64,000 bases of DNA from Octadecabacter antarcticus 307 (GTDB lineage: Bacteria > Pseudomonadota > Alphaproteobacteria > Rhodobacterales > Rhodobacteraceae). The notes beneath the pieces are model-generated. The model made no database searches. It was not told the DNA's origin and worked only from the letters and a program-made list of their open reading frames with translations. This document shows, piece after piece, positions 9,501-16,944 of this stretch. The translations under genes and the position numbers were made by a program. The stretch lies in contig NC_020911.1 in NCBI RefSeq assembly GCF_000155675.2, forward strand, positions 2,222,501-2,286,500. Reading direction: 5' to 3'. Position 1 is the stretch's first letter. Every line of letters starts with the position of its first letter.

Positions 9501-10178
9501 CACAAAGAAGGTGCCGGTTTCCGCGCCATGATGAACAACTTCGCCATCGCGGTGTCGGTTGGTCTGCAATACGGTGTGCCGCTGGAAGAATTCGTCGATG
9601 CGTTCACGTTCACTAAGTTTGAGCCAGCGGGCATGGTCCAAGGCAACGACAGCATCAAGAACGCGACGTCGATCCTTGACTATATCTTCCGCGAACTTGC
9701 GGTGTCCTACCTTGATCGCACCGATCTGGCCCACGTAAAGCCCGAAGGCGCGACGTTTGACAGCCTTGGGCGCGGCGAAGAAGAAGGCGTGTCCAACATT
9801 CAGGAAATGTCGGAAAGCGCTGCGTCTAAGTCATTGGAAGTGCTTAAGCAGATCAGTTCAACCGGTTATCTGCGCAAGCGGGTGCCGAACGATCTGTATG
9901 TTTTGCAGGGCGGTGCCGGTGCAGTGGCATTTGGTGGCGGCAATGCGGCGGTCGCGCTTGAGACATTGATCCCAGCGGTGGTTGCGGGTGGCGGCATGGC
10001 GAAAGCCACGACGACAACGGCAATCGCATCTGGTGCCATCGGTCTGACGGCGCGCGATAAGGCGAAGATGCAAGGCTATGAAGGCGAAGCCTGCAATGAG
10101 TGCGGCAACTACACGCTGGTGCGCAACGGGACATGTATGAAGTGCAATACATGTGGCGGGACGTCAGGCTGTAGTTAA
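6507..10178 (+). CDS. nrdJ: Adenosylcobalamin-dependent (class II) ribonucleotide reductase
   Basis: NrdJ reduces ribonucleotides to deoxyribonucleotides using a thiyl radical generated from coenzyme B12. The ATG at 6507 gives 1223 residues, the usual length of the large alphaproteobacterial form. The frame is open further upstream but has no good start. Visible motifs are SNPCSE with the radical cysteine, [11 protein letters not shown] and PHACFIQS for the redox cysteines, and a C-terminal cysteine-rich tail (ACNECG…[10 protein letters not shown]) that re-reduces the active site. Codon use matches the core genome. The gene is monocistronic, preceded by NrdR-like and DnaA boxes and followed by a hairpin. 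It makes the cell's DNA synthesis B12-dependent, which ties it to the cob genes at 39.9-44 kb. Confidence 0.97.
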   Translation: MQIERNFTKSGQDAYAEVPFKAATSEIRNPDGTIVFKLENCQIPKGWSQVASDVIAQKYFRKAGVPSETVRVAEKGVPEFLWRSVPAEGAQMSGETSAKQVFDRLAGAWAYWGWKGGYFSTEADAQTYLDEMRYMLATQRAAPNSPQWFNTGLHWAYGIDGPAQGHHYVDYKTGKLTASKSSYEHPQPHACFIQSVKDDLVNEGGIMDLWVREARLFKYGSGTGTNFSSLRASGENLSGGGKSSGLMGFLKIGDRAAGAIKSGGTTRRAAKMVIVDADHPDIEEFINWKVLEEQKVASIVAGSKMHEQKLNLIFDAIKGWDGAEADAYDPKINPQLKDAVREAKKVCIPETYVKRVLDYARQGHTAIEFPTYDTDWDSEAYNSVSGQNSNNSIRVTDAFLKAVEDDANWKLINRKNGEVAKVIKARDLWEQVGHAAWACADPGIQYHDTVNAWHTCPEDGAIRGSNPCSEYMFLDDTACNLASMNLLKFFKDGAFQVEDYMHASRLWTVTLEISVMMAQFPSKEIAQRSFDFRTLGLGYANIGGLLMNMGFGYDSDEGRSMAGALTAIMTGVSYATSAEIAGELGAFSGYKRNKEHMLKVIRNHRNAAYGASDGYEKLDIKPVPLDHANCPEARLIDIAMSTWDEALRLGEKHGYRNAQVSVIAPTGTIGLVMDCDTTGIEPDFALVKFKKLAGGGYFKIINQSVPAALAKLGYSTSQAEEIQAYAVGHGSLGNAPGINHTALIGHGFGKEEIEKIEEALPSAFDIRFVFNQWTLGEDFCTKVLGIPADKLNDPTFDLLKSLGFSKEDTDLANDHVCGTMTLEGAPHLKEEHYVVFDCANPCGKKGKRYLSVNSHIYMMASAQSFISGAISKTINMANSATIEDCQKAYELSWSLGVKANALYRDGSKLSQPLAAALIEDDEEAADILENGNIHAKAQVIAEKIIEKVIVKEIIKSHREKMPQRRKGYTQKANVGGHKVYLRTGEYEDGNLGEIFIDMHKEGAGFRAMMNNFAIAVSVGLQYGVPLEEFVDAFTFTKFEPAGMVQGNDSIKNATSILDYIFRELAVSYLDRTDLAHVKPEGATFDSLGRGEEEGVSNIQEMSESAASKSLEVLKQISSTGYLRKRVPNDLYVLQGGAGAVAFGGGNAAVALETLIPAVVAGGGMAKATTTTAIASGAIGLTARDKAKMQGYEGEACNECGNYTLVRNGTCMKCNTCGGTSGCS

Positions 10179-10192
10179 GGAGATTGAGAGGT

Positions 10193-10221
10193 TGGGGATC
10201 AATGTTCGAGCATTGACCCCC
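10193..10221 (+). terminator. Hairpin after nrdJ
   Basis: GGGGATCAATG and CATTGACCCC pair around a TTCGAG loop with one bulge. It lies 15 bp after the nrdJ stop. No T-run follows, so it may act as a 3'-end stabiliser or Rho-assisted terminator. Confidence 0.45.
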
Positions 10222-10374
10222 GGCTCTTCCCGTATTCGCTTAGCACGCGCGGGAGTAACCAATCGACCAAGTCGGTCGGTGAGGAAAGAAGAAACATGGC
10301 TCCGGTTGGGGATCAATATCGTGCTGAGATATACAGGGATATCCATAGGTTTATCCCAAAATACTTAAACTGCT

Positions 10375-10383
10375 TGTGGATAA
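10375..10383 (-). promoter_or_regulatory. DnaA box overlapping the next gene's leader
   Basis: An exact TGTGGATAA lies downstream of nrdJ and touches the ribosome-binding site of the small gene at 10397. With the box at 6038 it brackets nrdJ. Confidence 0.4.
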
Positions 10384-10396
10384 AGGAGAATTTACC

Positions 10397-10627
10397 ATGG
10401 CAAACAGCAACAATTATTGGACTCATCAAAGACCCGATGGCACTTGGGCGACTAAACGCGAAGGCGGCACGAATGCTTCCAGCGTGAGTCCAACCCAAGC
10501 TGAGGAATGGGAACGAAACAAAGAACTGGCACGAGAAAGTGGTGGTGAAGCGTTTCTTACCAATCGTGAACATAAGATTCGAGAACGGAACACTTATGGT
10601 AACGACCCTCGGAAGACCAAGGGCTAA
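10397..10627 (+). CDS. DUF2188-type small protein
   Basis: The 76-residue product starts at an ATG with AAAGGAGAA upstream. It has the DUF2188 layout: YWTHQRPDGTWATKREGG, then SPTQAEEWERNKELARESGG, then a C-terminal basic tail ending GNDPRKTKG. Members are small soluble proteins of unknown function, often stress-related. An ATG-like start seven codons upstream lacks a ribosome-binding site. It is followed at once by the structured RNA. Confidence 0.7.
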   Translation: MANSNNYWTHQRPDGTWATKREGGTNASSVSPTQAEEWERNKELARESGGEAFLTNREHKIRERNTYGNDPRKTKG

Positions 10628-10644
10628 TCAGAGCTAAAGAACCC

Positions 10645-10758
10645 GAGGGGGCTGAGGTTTCCTCCGCGATGTTCAGGCCGCAGGCAGAATACCGGGCGGT
10701 ACACTAAATGGGCCTGAACGGCGAATCTAAAGGAGATCGTTCGCGCTCCCCCTTTTTT
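10645..10758 (+). ncRNA. Structured RNA, copy 1 of a duplicated family, with terminator
   Basis: This ~114-nt segment aligns over its whole length with 19494-19607. The shared core has GGGGGCTGAGGTTTCC, then GTTCAGGCCGCAGG, a hairpin TACC-GGGC-GGTA, GGTACACTAAA and GCCTGAACGGCGAA. TTCAGGCC pairs with GGCCTGAA around the small hairpin. In this copy the outer GAGGGGG can pair with CTCCCCC just before a run of six T. Base differences from copy 2 preserve pairing in the main stem. It has no coding potential. I do not recognise it as SRP, 6S, tmRNA or RNase P RNA. Confidence 0.7.
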
Positions 10759-10775
10759 GTACATCGGGGTCTAAG

Positions 10776-11003
10776 TTGGAGCACCGGTTCACGTCCAACA
10801 TCGAAGCTGCTAGACTTTTTACGCAATATGGAAATTTGATGATCATTCCAGTGGACGCTGGTCGTTCGCCAACGCCAGTTGCGATGTTGTTGCCCAAGGC
10901 AGATCAGGTTTGGATCAATTATGTGAACACATTGATAGGCCTGAAGCAGGAACAGGGGTTCTTCGACGACCTTGGCGATAAATGGGGTTTAAACGCTGAG
11001 TAA
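10776..11003 (+). pseudogene. C-terminal fragment of an ABC-transporter substrate-binding protein
   Basis: The 75 codons from a TTG encode TSNIEAARLFTQYGNLMIIP, then a lobe ending VNTLIGLKQEQGFFDDLGDK and WGLNAE. This resembles the last third of family-3 (amino-acid type) periplasmic binding proteins. No signal peptide or N-terminal lobe exists, and the sequence joins directly to the terminator of the structured RNA upstream. It is therefore a truncated remnant, possibly cut when the RNA segment moved in. A terminator follows. Confidence 0.6.
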
Positions 11004-11028
11004 TTCTGTCCAGACGACTAAAGTATTT

Positions 11029-11060
11029 GGGCCAACCCTGCGCGGTTGGCCCTTTTCATT
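11029..11060 (+). terminator. Rho-independent terminator
   Basis: GGGCCAACC and GGTTGGCCC form a perfect 9-bp stem with a CTGCGC loop, followed by TTTTCATTTT. It ends the transcript carrying the binding-protein fragment. Confidence 0.85.
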
Positions 11061-11082
11061 TTCTATTATTTGGAGACTCTAA

Positions 11083-11745
11083 GTGCTGACAATTTATTCG
11101 GTCCCTGTTGCAGTCTATTGCGCGAAATTGCGCATCATGTTGCGTCATAAATCCATCCCATTTGAACAACTGCCCCCACCGGGCGGATATGGGTCGGACG
11201 AATACCGTGCGATCGTTCCATCTGGCAATCTACCTGCAATGATTCATGACGGTTTCATGTTGTCGGATTCCGAAGCAATTGCTGAATATTTGGAAGAGAC
11301 ATTTCTTAATGTGCCAATGCTGCCAAACACCTTGAAATTACGTGCAAAAGCCCGCGAATTCAGTCGTTCGCACGATACAAGGCTGGAACCCGCGGTACGG
11401 GCAATCTATCCGCAAGTCGCGTATCTTACCCGTGATGCAGATGCGGTGCAGATAGGCGGGCTTACAATCTCCAAACATCTGTCATCCCTCGCGTTGTTAC
11501 TGGAAGCCAATCCGCTGGACACTAAAAGGCTGTGGTTATGCGATTGCGGATTTACAGTGACTTTCGCTTGGATCAGGGCATTTCAGGATGCGTTCAATCT
11601 TCCAGTCGAATGGCCACAGATCGTGACTGATTACGAGACGCGCCTGCAGGGATTTAAAGTGGTTTCCGACGAGTTGGCAGCCTACCGTCCTGCGATGGAC
11701 GCATATTTGGAAAAAGCAAAACCCGCCTTGGCTCAGGACTCATAA
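11083..11745 (+). CDS. Glutathione S-transferase family protein
   Basis: The GTG at 11083, with TGGAG upstream, gives 220 residues. The N-terminal thioredoxin-like domain has LTIYSVPVAVYCAKLRIMLR, the cis-proline loop SGNLPAMI and the glutathione-binding pair DSEAIAEYLEE. An all-helical C-terminal domain follows. The last few codons overlap an IS5 remnant on the other strand, so the natural C-terminus was probably replaced by the insertion. Substrate unknown. Confidence 0.85.
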   Translation: MLTIYSVPVAVYCAKLRIMLRHKSIPFEQLPPPGGYGSDEYRAIVPSGNLPAMIHDGFMLSDSEAIAEYLEETFLNVPMLPNTLKLRAKAREFSRSHDTRLEPAVRAIYPQVAYLTRDADAVQIGGLTISKHLSSLALLLEANPLDTKRLWLCDCGFTVTFAWIRAFQDAFNLPVEWPQIVTDYETRLQGFKVVSDELAAYRPAMDAYLEKAKPALAQDS

Positions 11746-11890
11746 CCAAAATATAACAGTTGCGGCGAGCATGATGGCAGAGAGTAAGACTGTTGGCCTT
11801 CTGTCATATCGTGTTGCGACGCGTCTCCAGTCTTTGATCCTGCCGAACATGCATTCGATACGGTTGCGTCGTAACCGCACCATTGATACC
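11740..11890 (-). pseudogene. IS5-family transposase C-terminal remnant
   Basis: The minus strand encodes RLRRNRIECMFGRIKDWRR, then VATRYDRRPTVLLSAIMLAA and a stop at 11740. This is the conserved end of an IS5-group DDE transposase (the ECMFGRIKDWRR helix carries the catalytic Glu). Nothing of the rest remains. It overlaps the end of the GST gene. Confidence 0.75.
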
Positions 11891-11907
11891 GCAGGTTATG
11901 CGGCTTG

Positions 11908-12013
11908 ACTGTCAGTTATGGAGAGCAGCGGTGTCCAATTCCACGATAGCAATTCATCAAGTTTGTTGATCTTGTGGTCGTGTATGCGGTCGAAAATGTC
12001 AGCGAGATAAGGC
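11908..12013 (-). pseudogene. IS66-family transposase C-terminal remnant
   Basis: The minus strand reads PYLADIFDRIHDHKINKLDE, then LLSWNWTPL, matching the last residues of IS66 TnpC transposases as I recall them. Only this tail is present. Confidence 0.65.
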
Positions 12014-12017
12014 ATCT

Positions 12018-12395
12018 ATTCAATGCTGTTTTGATTGCACATATGTGTCGACCTCGGCACGCGCTTCCGCTTCTGTTCAAACTTGCCTGCGTGTCGTCTC
12101 AATCTTATTCAAGAGATTAAGCGCCTCTACTTCAGCTTCAGCTGCTCGAGCCGACTCAAGTGAGTTTTGCGACTGAGAAGCAATTTGAACCGCCATGGTA
12201 CCATTGTTTGTCGTTGCGACAACTTTCGATTGCCGCCTGGGCCGGTCGCGATTTGGACTGAAGGTTGGCTCTGGGCTGGAAGCGACAGCAGTCAGTTCGG
12301 GCCGATTGTGACAAATGCTGCGACACTCACATTTCGAGATGAAGGGCGGCAAGCATGCGTAATTGGGCAGCCTTTCGCTTTTGGGCCGAGCTCCC
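12018..12395 (-). other. Unidentified gene fragment and filler before IS110
   Basis: On the minus strand an alanine/glutamate-rich helical stretch (SQNSLESARAAEAEVEALNL, NKIETTRRQV) is cut by TGA and then continues TEAEARAEVDTYVQSKQH. It looks like a fragment of a helical protein that I cannot name. I see nothing recognisable in 12200-12395. Confidence 0.35.
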
Positions 12396-12435
12396 ACTAA
12401 GATCACAGCATAGCTGTGAACAAGGGAGATAGATA

Positions 12436-13506
12436 ATGGAATACTATGCTGGATTAGATGTGTCATTGCGATCCTGTGCACTTTGCATTGTTGATGGCAA
12501 AGGAACGGTGCTGTTCGAGCGAGAGCTGCCTTGTGAGGTCGGTGATATCGCTGAATGCCTTTTGGAATTTCCACATCCGATTGAACGTGTTGGCTTTGAG
12601 GCTGGATCGATGAGTCAGCATCTTTTCTTTGGCCTGACCGGTGAAGGTTTTGATGTTGTCTGCATGGAGGCACGCCAAGTGAGTGCTGCTCTGTCAGCGA
12701 TGAGGAATAAGACTGACAAAACAGATGCACGAGGTATCGCGCAAATATTACGCACAGGCTGGTTTAGTCCCGTCCATATGAAAAGTCGTGAGGCTCATGG
12801 CCTACGCGCGTTGCTCAGCACGCGTAAGACGCTCCTAAAGAAGACGATTGATCTAGCCAATGAAGTGCGTGGATTACTGAAGGTTTTTGGAGTCCGCCTC
12901 CCAAAAACTGTGAAGCATGGTAGCTTCGACAGCGTTGTACGGCCCATGATCGAGATCGATGATGTTCTGGCACATGCTCTCGTGCCATTGCTCGATGCGA
13001 GGGCCGTTTTGTATCAACATTATTTGGAACTAGATCGGCGCGTTAAGAGGGCAGCCAGTCAAGATGATGTCTGCATGAAATTGATGACTATTCCTGGCGT
13101 CGGCCCTATCGCTGCGTTGAGCTTTAAATCGGCGGTTGATGATCCAACCCGTTTTAAACGATCCCGCACCGTTGGCGCATATTTTGGGCTTACACCGCGA
13201 AGATATCAGTCAGGAGAGCATGACAATCCAGGGCGGATATCCAAGTCTGGGGATCGAGACGTGCGGGCCGTTCTATATGCAGCTGCCAATGCGCTGCTTA
13301 TGCGAACGATGGCAAGCTCCCAGATTAAATCTTGCGCTGCCCGGCAGGCGATGCCTGCATCGCTGAGAGGGGGCATGCGATTGATGCGCACCAAAGGACG
13401 TCGCCGCGCCGTCGTTGCTGTCGCACGTAAGTTGGCCGTCCTAATGCACCGCTGTTGGATCGATGGCTCAGAATTCCGTCAGGACCAAGTGGGAGGCATG
13501 GCATGA
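12436..13506 (+). CDS. IS110-family transposase (DEDD recombinase)
   Basis: The 356-residue protein has the RuvC-like DEDD domain: AGLDVSLRSCALCIVDG, GFEAGSMSQHL and NKTDKTDARGIAQILR. The C-terminal part is a Transposase_20 domain with IPGVGPIAALSF, RTVGAYFGLTPRRYQSGE and the serine-containing segment of this family. AAGGGAGAT precedes the ATG. Near residue 300 the family sequence SSQIKSWG-MRLMRTKGRRRA is split by twelve extra residues (CAARQAMPASLRG replaces W). These extra residues are encoded by palindromic mini-element F, and the frame stays open. Whether the enzyme still works is unknown. Confidence 0.9.
   Translation: MEYYAGLDVSLRSCALCIVDGKGTVLFERELPCEVGDIAECLLEFPHPIERVGFEAGSMSQHLFFGLTGEGFDVVCMEARQVSAALSAMRNKTDKTDARGIAQILRTGWFSPVHMKSREAHGLRALLSTRKTLLKKTIDLANEVRGLLKVFGVRLPKTVKHGSFDSVVRPMIEIDDVLAHALVPLLDARAVLYQHYLELDRRVKRAASQDDVCMKLMTIPGVGPIAALSFKSAVDDPTRFKRSRTVGAYFGLTPRRYQSGEHDNPGRISKSGDRDVRAVLYAAANALLMRTMASSQIKSCAARQAMPASLRGGMRLMRTKGRRRAVVAVARKLAVLMHRCWIDGSEFRQDQVGGMA
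13335..13370 (+). repeat. Palindromic mini-element, copy F, in frame within the IS110 transposase
   Basis: This 36-bp unit starts CGCTGCCCGGCAG, has a perfect stem GCGATGC-CT-GCATCGC and ends GAGAGG(G). Removing exactly 36 bases restores the family sequence SSQIKSWGMRLM. It is a multiple of three without a stop, so the host protein gains twelve residues. Confidence 0.85.
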
Positions 13507-13562
13507 ACTAAAACGCCAACCCACAATCCTAACGGGGTCGTCCCTCACCGGACGAGGTTCGT

Positions 13563-13600
13563 GCCCTCTCGGGCATGTAAACATGCCCTGCCTGGTAATA
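13563..13600 (-). repeat. Palindromic mini-element, copy D
   Basis: Reading on the minus strand: TTACCAGGCAG, then a perfect stem GGGCATGT-TT-ACATGCCC, then GAGAGGG. It lies 57 bp after the IS110 transposase stop, inside the 3' non-coding region of the element where a guide RNA is expected. Confidence 0.75.
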
Positions 13601-13827
13601 GAAGAAGCCGAAAAGGTCTGCTGCGCATCTTGAAGCGCGCCGGAAAGCGGGGCTCTCCACTGCCGATCCGACATATGCTTGCAGCGATGCCATTCGAACA
13701 TCAAACCAGACTGCGAAGAGAAGCGTGACCCGGATGAGTGACAAAGACCCAAAACAAACAAGGAAAAAAAGCTTGACCTAAATACCCAATTAGAGAAGAG
13801 CTTGACCTTTTCTGCAATTCCATTGCC

Positions 13828-14995
13828 AAGGCTTATCCCCTTTGCTCCGGCGGCACCTGATGTAGTGTGAAGCGGCTTGCCAATCTACAATGTTCTTGTA
13901 TTGTTCTACCCATGCCAGCCAGATGGAAAAACGACAAACCCATGTCCCGCCTGGCGTTCGACGCCAGGTTTTCTGATGAGGAAGCGTGTTCGCATTATCT
14001 GGCGGAACATCGTTGGCCTGAGGGCTTTGTGTGTCCTTCCTGTGGCACCTGCAAGGGCTGGCCGTTAAAGCGAAATCGCGCGACTTGGGAATGTGCCGGT
14101 TGCGCACGGCAGACATCCGTGACGGCTGGCACGGTGATGCACAGCAGCCATTTGCCGTTGCGAATTTGGTTTCTTGCCGCGCACATCATCACCAGCCATT
14201 CCAAGGGCATGTCAGCGCTGCAACTTCAGGCGCAACTTGGCCTTGGCAGCTACAAGACGGCGTGGCTCCTCTTGCAAAAGCTGCGGCGGTCGATGGTCAA
14301 CCCTGACCGCAACCCCCTGAAAGACCTTGTCGAGATCGATGAAACAGAGATTCCGTTCCGGTCCCGGCATGATCCCGAGGACCGGCCAAAGGGTGGGCGG
14401 AGCCCGGTCGGAAAGATGTTTGTCGTCTGCGCCGTCGAGTTATCAAGAGACGGACATCCGCGCCGTATCAGGATGAAACACATTCCCGACGGCGCATCAA
14501 AGACGCTACACGGGTTCATTGGTCAGGCTGTAGAGCCTGGCGCTCACGTCATCACGGATGGCTGGCTAGGTTACGAAAATCCCCCTGCAAACACGCATGA
14601 GGCGAAGGTCGTCAGCGGCAAGAAGGCACATGACATACTCCACTGGGTCCACCGCGTGTTCTCCAACCTAAAAACGTGGGCAAAAGGCGTCTTCCACGGC
14701 CTCAGAAAATGCCATCTGCAACGCTATCTCGACGAATTTGTGTTCCGCTGGAACCGACGGCGACACATGCGAAGCGCCTTCGACACGCTGCTGGGGATCG
14801 GTGTTGGTATTGGCCCAGCGACATATCGTGATTTTGTTGAACAGCGCGCCTGAAGGCCCTTGTTCACGGTAAAAGCCACGCCCCATAAACCCACCAGATG
14901 TTACAAACTGATCCGATCCGCCTCTCAAGCCACAAGGGCGAGGTTCTGCGCCGCGTCAACATGTGGGGCAACCGGACTAAAAGGGATAAGCCTTT
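13828..14995 (+). mobile_element. Complete IS1595-family insertion sequence
   Basis: Inverted ends AAGGCTTATCCC…TCCGG (left, from 13828) and its partner ending GGGATAAGCCTTT (right, to 14995) bracket a single transposase gene. The 8-bp direct repeat CCATTGCC occurs immediately outside both ends (13820-13827 and 14996-15003), the target-duplication size of IS1595. Intact ends, duplication and gene indicate a fairly recent insertion. Confidence 0.9.
13912..14853 (+). CDS. IS1595-family transposase
   Basis: The product (313 residues from the ATG at 13912) has an N-terminal zinc ribbon, FVCPSCGTCKGWPLKRNRAT with WECAGCARQTSVTAGT. It is followed by the ISXO2-like DDE domain with VEIDETEI, VITDGWLGYENP and the HWVHRVFSNLKTWAKGVFHG catalytic region, then RYLDEFVFRWNRR. 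The catalytic acid positions appear intact. A start thirty bases later (MSRLAFDARF) is an alternative. Confidence 0.92.
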   Translation: MPARWKNDKPMSRLAFDARFSDEEACSHYLAEHRWPEGFVCPSCGTCKGWPLKRNRATWECAGCARQTSVTAGTVMHSSHLPLRIWFLAAHIITSHSKGMSALQLQAQLGLGSYKTAWLLLQKLRRSMVNPDRNPLKDLVEIDETEIPFRSRHDPEDRPKGGRSPVGKMFVVCAVELSRDGHPRRIRMKHIPDGASKTLHGFIGQAVEPGAHVITDGWLGYENPPANTHEAKVVSGKKAHDILHWVHRVFSNLKTWAKGVFHGLRKCHLQRYLDEFVFRWNRRRHMRSAFDTLLGIGVGIGPATYRDFVEQRA

Positions 14996-15176
14996 CCATT
15001 GCCAATGGGAAATTGATACGAATGCGGACCTTCATTCGCAGTGTGCAATAAGTGCGTCGTGCAATCGTTGTGCCTCGTGCCGATAGTTGTAAATAAAGCG
15101 TTGGCAGCTCATTGACCTCGGCTGCCAAAATTGCACCCATCAACCAAGCAATATCGCAACTAGATAGCGATTCATT
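14996..15176. other. Gap between IS1595 and the araC-type gene
   Basis: This is the right half of the IS1595 target, including the duplicated CCATTGCC. I see no gene, terminator or repeat of note. Confidence 0.5.
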
Positions 15177-16061
15177 CTAAGCCTCAAGAGCACGGTCTTG
15201 GCGTGGTGTTCGGCCGAATTTTCGAGAGAATTCTCTCGAAAACTGCGCAGAGCTTTCGTATCCAACACCAAATGCAATATCAGATATTTTCGCGTTGGAG
15301 GCCTGCAGTTCGCCGCGCGCGCGCAGCAGGCGCAGGTCTTTTTGATATTGCAGCGGAGACGTTCCAGTGACTGCCTTGAATCGCTCGAAAAAAGCAGAGC
15401 TGCTCATGCCAGCGGACTGCGCCAGTTCGCCGACGATGATCTTATCGGCTAGATTGGATTGTATATTTTCTGTCGCCTGAAACACGCGGCTGGCTGTGCT
15501 TTCGTGCCACAAAAGTTTCCGAAGGATCTGAGCATGAGGGCTCAGCAACAGACGCATATGAATTTCTCTTTTTGTGATGGGTGCAATAAATTGGCGGGTC
15601 TGTTGTGTTTCGCACTGATCGAAATAGCGCTGCATTGTGCCTTCTAGCGCATCATCTGTATCGCACAGACATATTGAAAATGGGTCGGAAGATTGATCGC
15701 TAAAGGATGGAACGACTTCAGAGGCCAGAGAACGCAAAAGCGAAAGATCAAGAGGAAATACAAGAGCGACATAGGGCTGTTCAGGACCCGCCTCGATTAT
15801 CCGTGACACAACAGGCAAGATGTGGCTGACAATCAGCGACTGGCCTGCATGCGCTGTCAAAGACTTATCATTGCTCCCAATCTCTTTCGTACCTTGCAAA
15901 ATGAGACACAGCATCGGTTTATAAACAGTAGAAAAAACAGCTGTCGGGGTGTCTTGGCGTACCAGAAATGTGCCACTATTTTCATGAAGCAGCCCACCAT
16001 TCCTTATTCCTGATTGGTTAAGTATTGCCGATGCCCGCGTTAGAAGTGTTTTGCCTGTCAT
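15177..16061 (-). CDS. AraC-family transcriptional regulator
   Basis: From the ATG at 16061, with GGAGG six bases upstream, the protein has 294 residues. An N-terminal AraC-type cupin sensor domain (VYKPMLCLILQGTKEIG) is followed by a 100-residue double helix-turn-helix at the C-terminus. That region has LADKIIVGELAQSAGMSSSA, FFERFKAVTGTSPLQYQKDL and ISDIAFGVGYESSAQFSREF. It is divergent from the iorAB-like genes at 16475 and is their likely regulator. A 24-bp perfect palindrome lies in its C-terminal codons. Confidence 0.9.
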   Translation of the reverse strand: MTGKTLLTRASAILNQSGIRNGGLLHENSGTFLVRQDTPTAVFSTVYKPMLCLILQGTKEIGSNDKSLTAHAGQSLIVSHILPVVSRIIEAGPEQPYVALVFPLDLSLLRSLASEVVPSFSDQSSDPFSICLCDTDDALEGTMQRYFDQCETQQTRQFIAPITKREIHMRLLLSPHAQILRKLLWHESTASRVFQATENIQSNLADKIIVGELAQSAGMSSSAFFERFKAVTGTSPLQYQKDLRLLRARGELQASNAKISDIAFGVGYESSAQFSREFSRKFGRTPRQDRALEA

Positions 16062-16474
16062 GATCGCCTCCAAGAACATTCATGGAAATACCACGGGAAA
16101 ATGTCCATTTGTTGGGAATTTTCAACAACTGGAGGATTGTGCAAGGAATGCGGACAAATATGAAAGAATATCTCAAAAGGAGATGTGATTATGACCCTAA
16201 CAAATCAGAGGGTGAAGAAAAAACCATTTTTATCACGTTGGCTTCGGCTGTGACCGAGCTGGCATGCTTAGAAAACGTTCATGTGACTTGATGTGATTGA
16301 CGTAATTTCTGTCTCGGTTGCTATCGAAGATAAGCTCCACATGTTTCGGCCAGATGGACGCGCAACCTAACGATGCAGGTTATTGTGCTGGATAACATTC
16401 CTGAAAAAAACGCTACAAGTCTAGCCTAAAAGATCGCCCCTCCCAAAGTATTTAGATGGAAGAGAAAAGTAAAA
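16062..16474. other. Divergent promoter region of araC-type and ior genes
   Basis: Non-coding and AT-richer than its surroundings. The ior ribosome-binding site is weak (GGAAGAG). I find no clear operator and no supported small gene here. Confidence 0.4.
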
Positions 16475-16942
16475 ATGACCACTCAACTCATGATCAACGG
16501 AACTTCATATGATGTCGCATTGCCTGACGATGTCCCGCTCCTTTGGGTTTTGCGCGATGAAATTGGACTGACAGGCACAAAGTTTGGCTGTGGTGTCGCG
16601 GCCTGTGGTGCCTGTACCGTCCAGATAGATGGTGAAGCCGTGCGTTCATGCCAAGTCGCACTTGCAGATGTCTGGGGCGACGTGACAACGATTGAAGGTC
16701 TTGGGAACCCCGGCAACATGGCAACAATCCAACAGGCGTGGGTTGATCATCAGGTGGCTCAATGCGGGTACTGCCAATCAGGGCAGATCATGAACGCATC
16801 GGTCTTACTTGACGATATTCCTCAGCCCTCGGATCAAGACATCGACGATGCCATGCAGGGCAATCTGTGCCGTTGTGGCACCTACCCACGCATTCGGGCT
16901 GCAATCAAAGACGCAGCTCAGCGCATCATGGATGAGGTGTAA
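16475..16942 (+). CDS. iorA: Molybdenum hydroxylase small subunit, [2Fe-2S] (IorA-like)
   Basis: The 155-residue protein is the electron-transfer subunit of a xanthine-oxidase-family hydroxylase. It binds two [2Fe-2S] clusters. The plant-ferredoxin cluster uses Cys39, Cys44, Cys47 and Cys59 ([17 protein letters not shown]). The second uses Cys97, Cys100, Cys132 and Cys134 ([22 protein letters not shown]). It is followed two bases after its stop by the large subunit, as in isoquinoline 1-oxidoreductase. The FAD subunit of other family members is absent, as in that two-subunit type. Confidence 0.88.
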   Translation: MTTQLMINGTSYDVALPDDVPLLWVLRDEIGLTGTKFGCGVAACGACTVQIDGEAVRSCQVALADVWGDVTTIEGLGNPGNMATIQQAWVDHQVAQCGYCQSGQIMNASVLLDDIPQPSDQDIDDAMQGNLCRCGTYPRIRAAIKDAAQRIMDEV

Positions 16943-16944
16943 AC

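Larger units (their letters stand above)
12395..13790 (+). mobile_element. IS110-family element, IS1111-like layout
   Basis: The element holds one DEDD transposase gene with a very short 5' flank and about 280 bp of non-coding sequence after it. That layout is typical of the IS1111 branch, whose guide (bridge) RNA is encoded downstream. Just upstream of the gene is a dyad CACAGC-AT-AGCTGTG (about 12403-12417). Exact ends cannot be fixed because IS110 elements lack clear terminal repeats. The gene and the 3' flank each carry one palindromic mini-element. Confidence 0.65.

Noticed and set aside
8697..9734. Long minus-strand reading frame inside nrdJ
   Set aside because: Antisense shadow of a highly conserved gene with strong codon bias; product resembles nothing.
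10645..10758. Identity as SRP, 6S, tmRNA or RNase P RNA
   Set aside because: None of the diagnostic sequence blocks of those RNAs is present.
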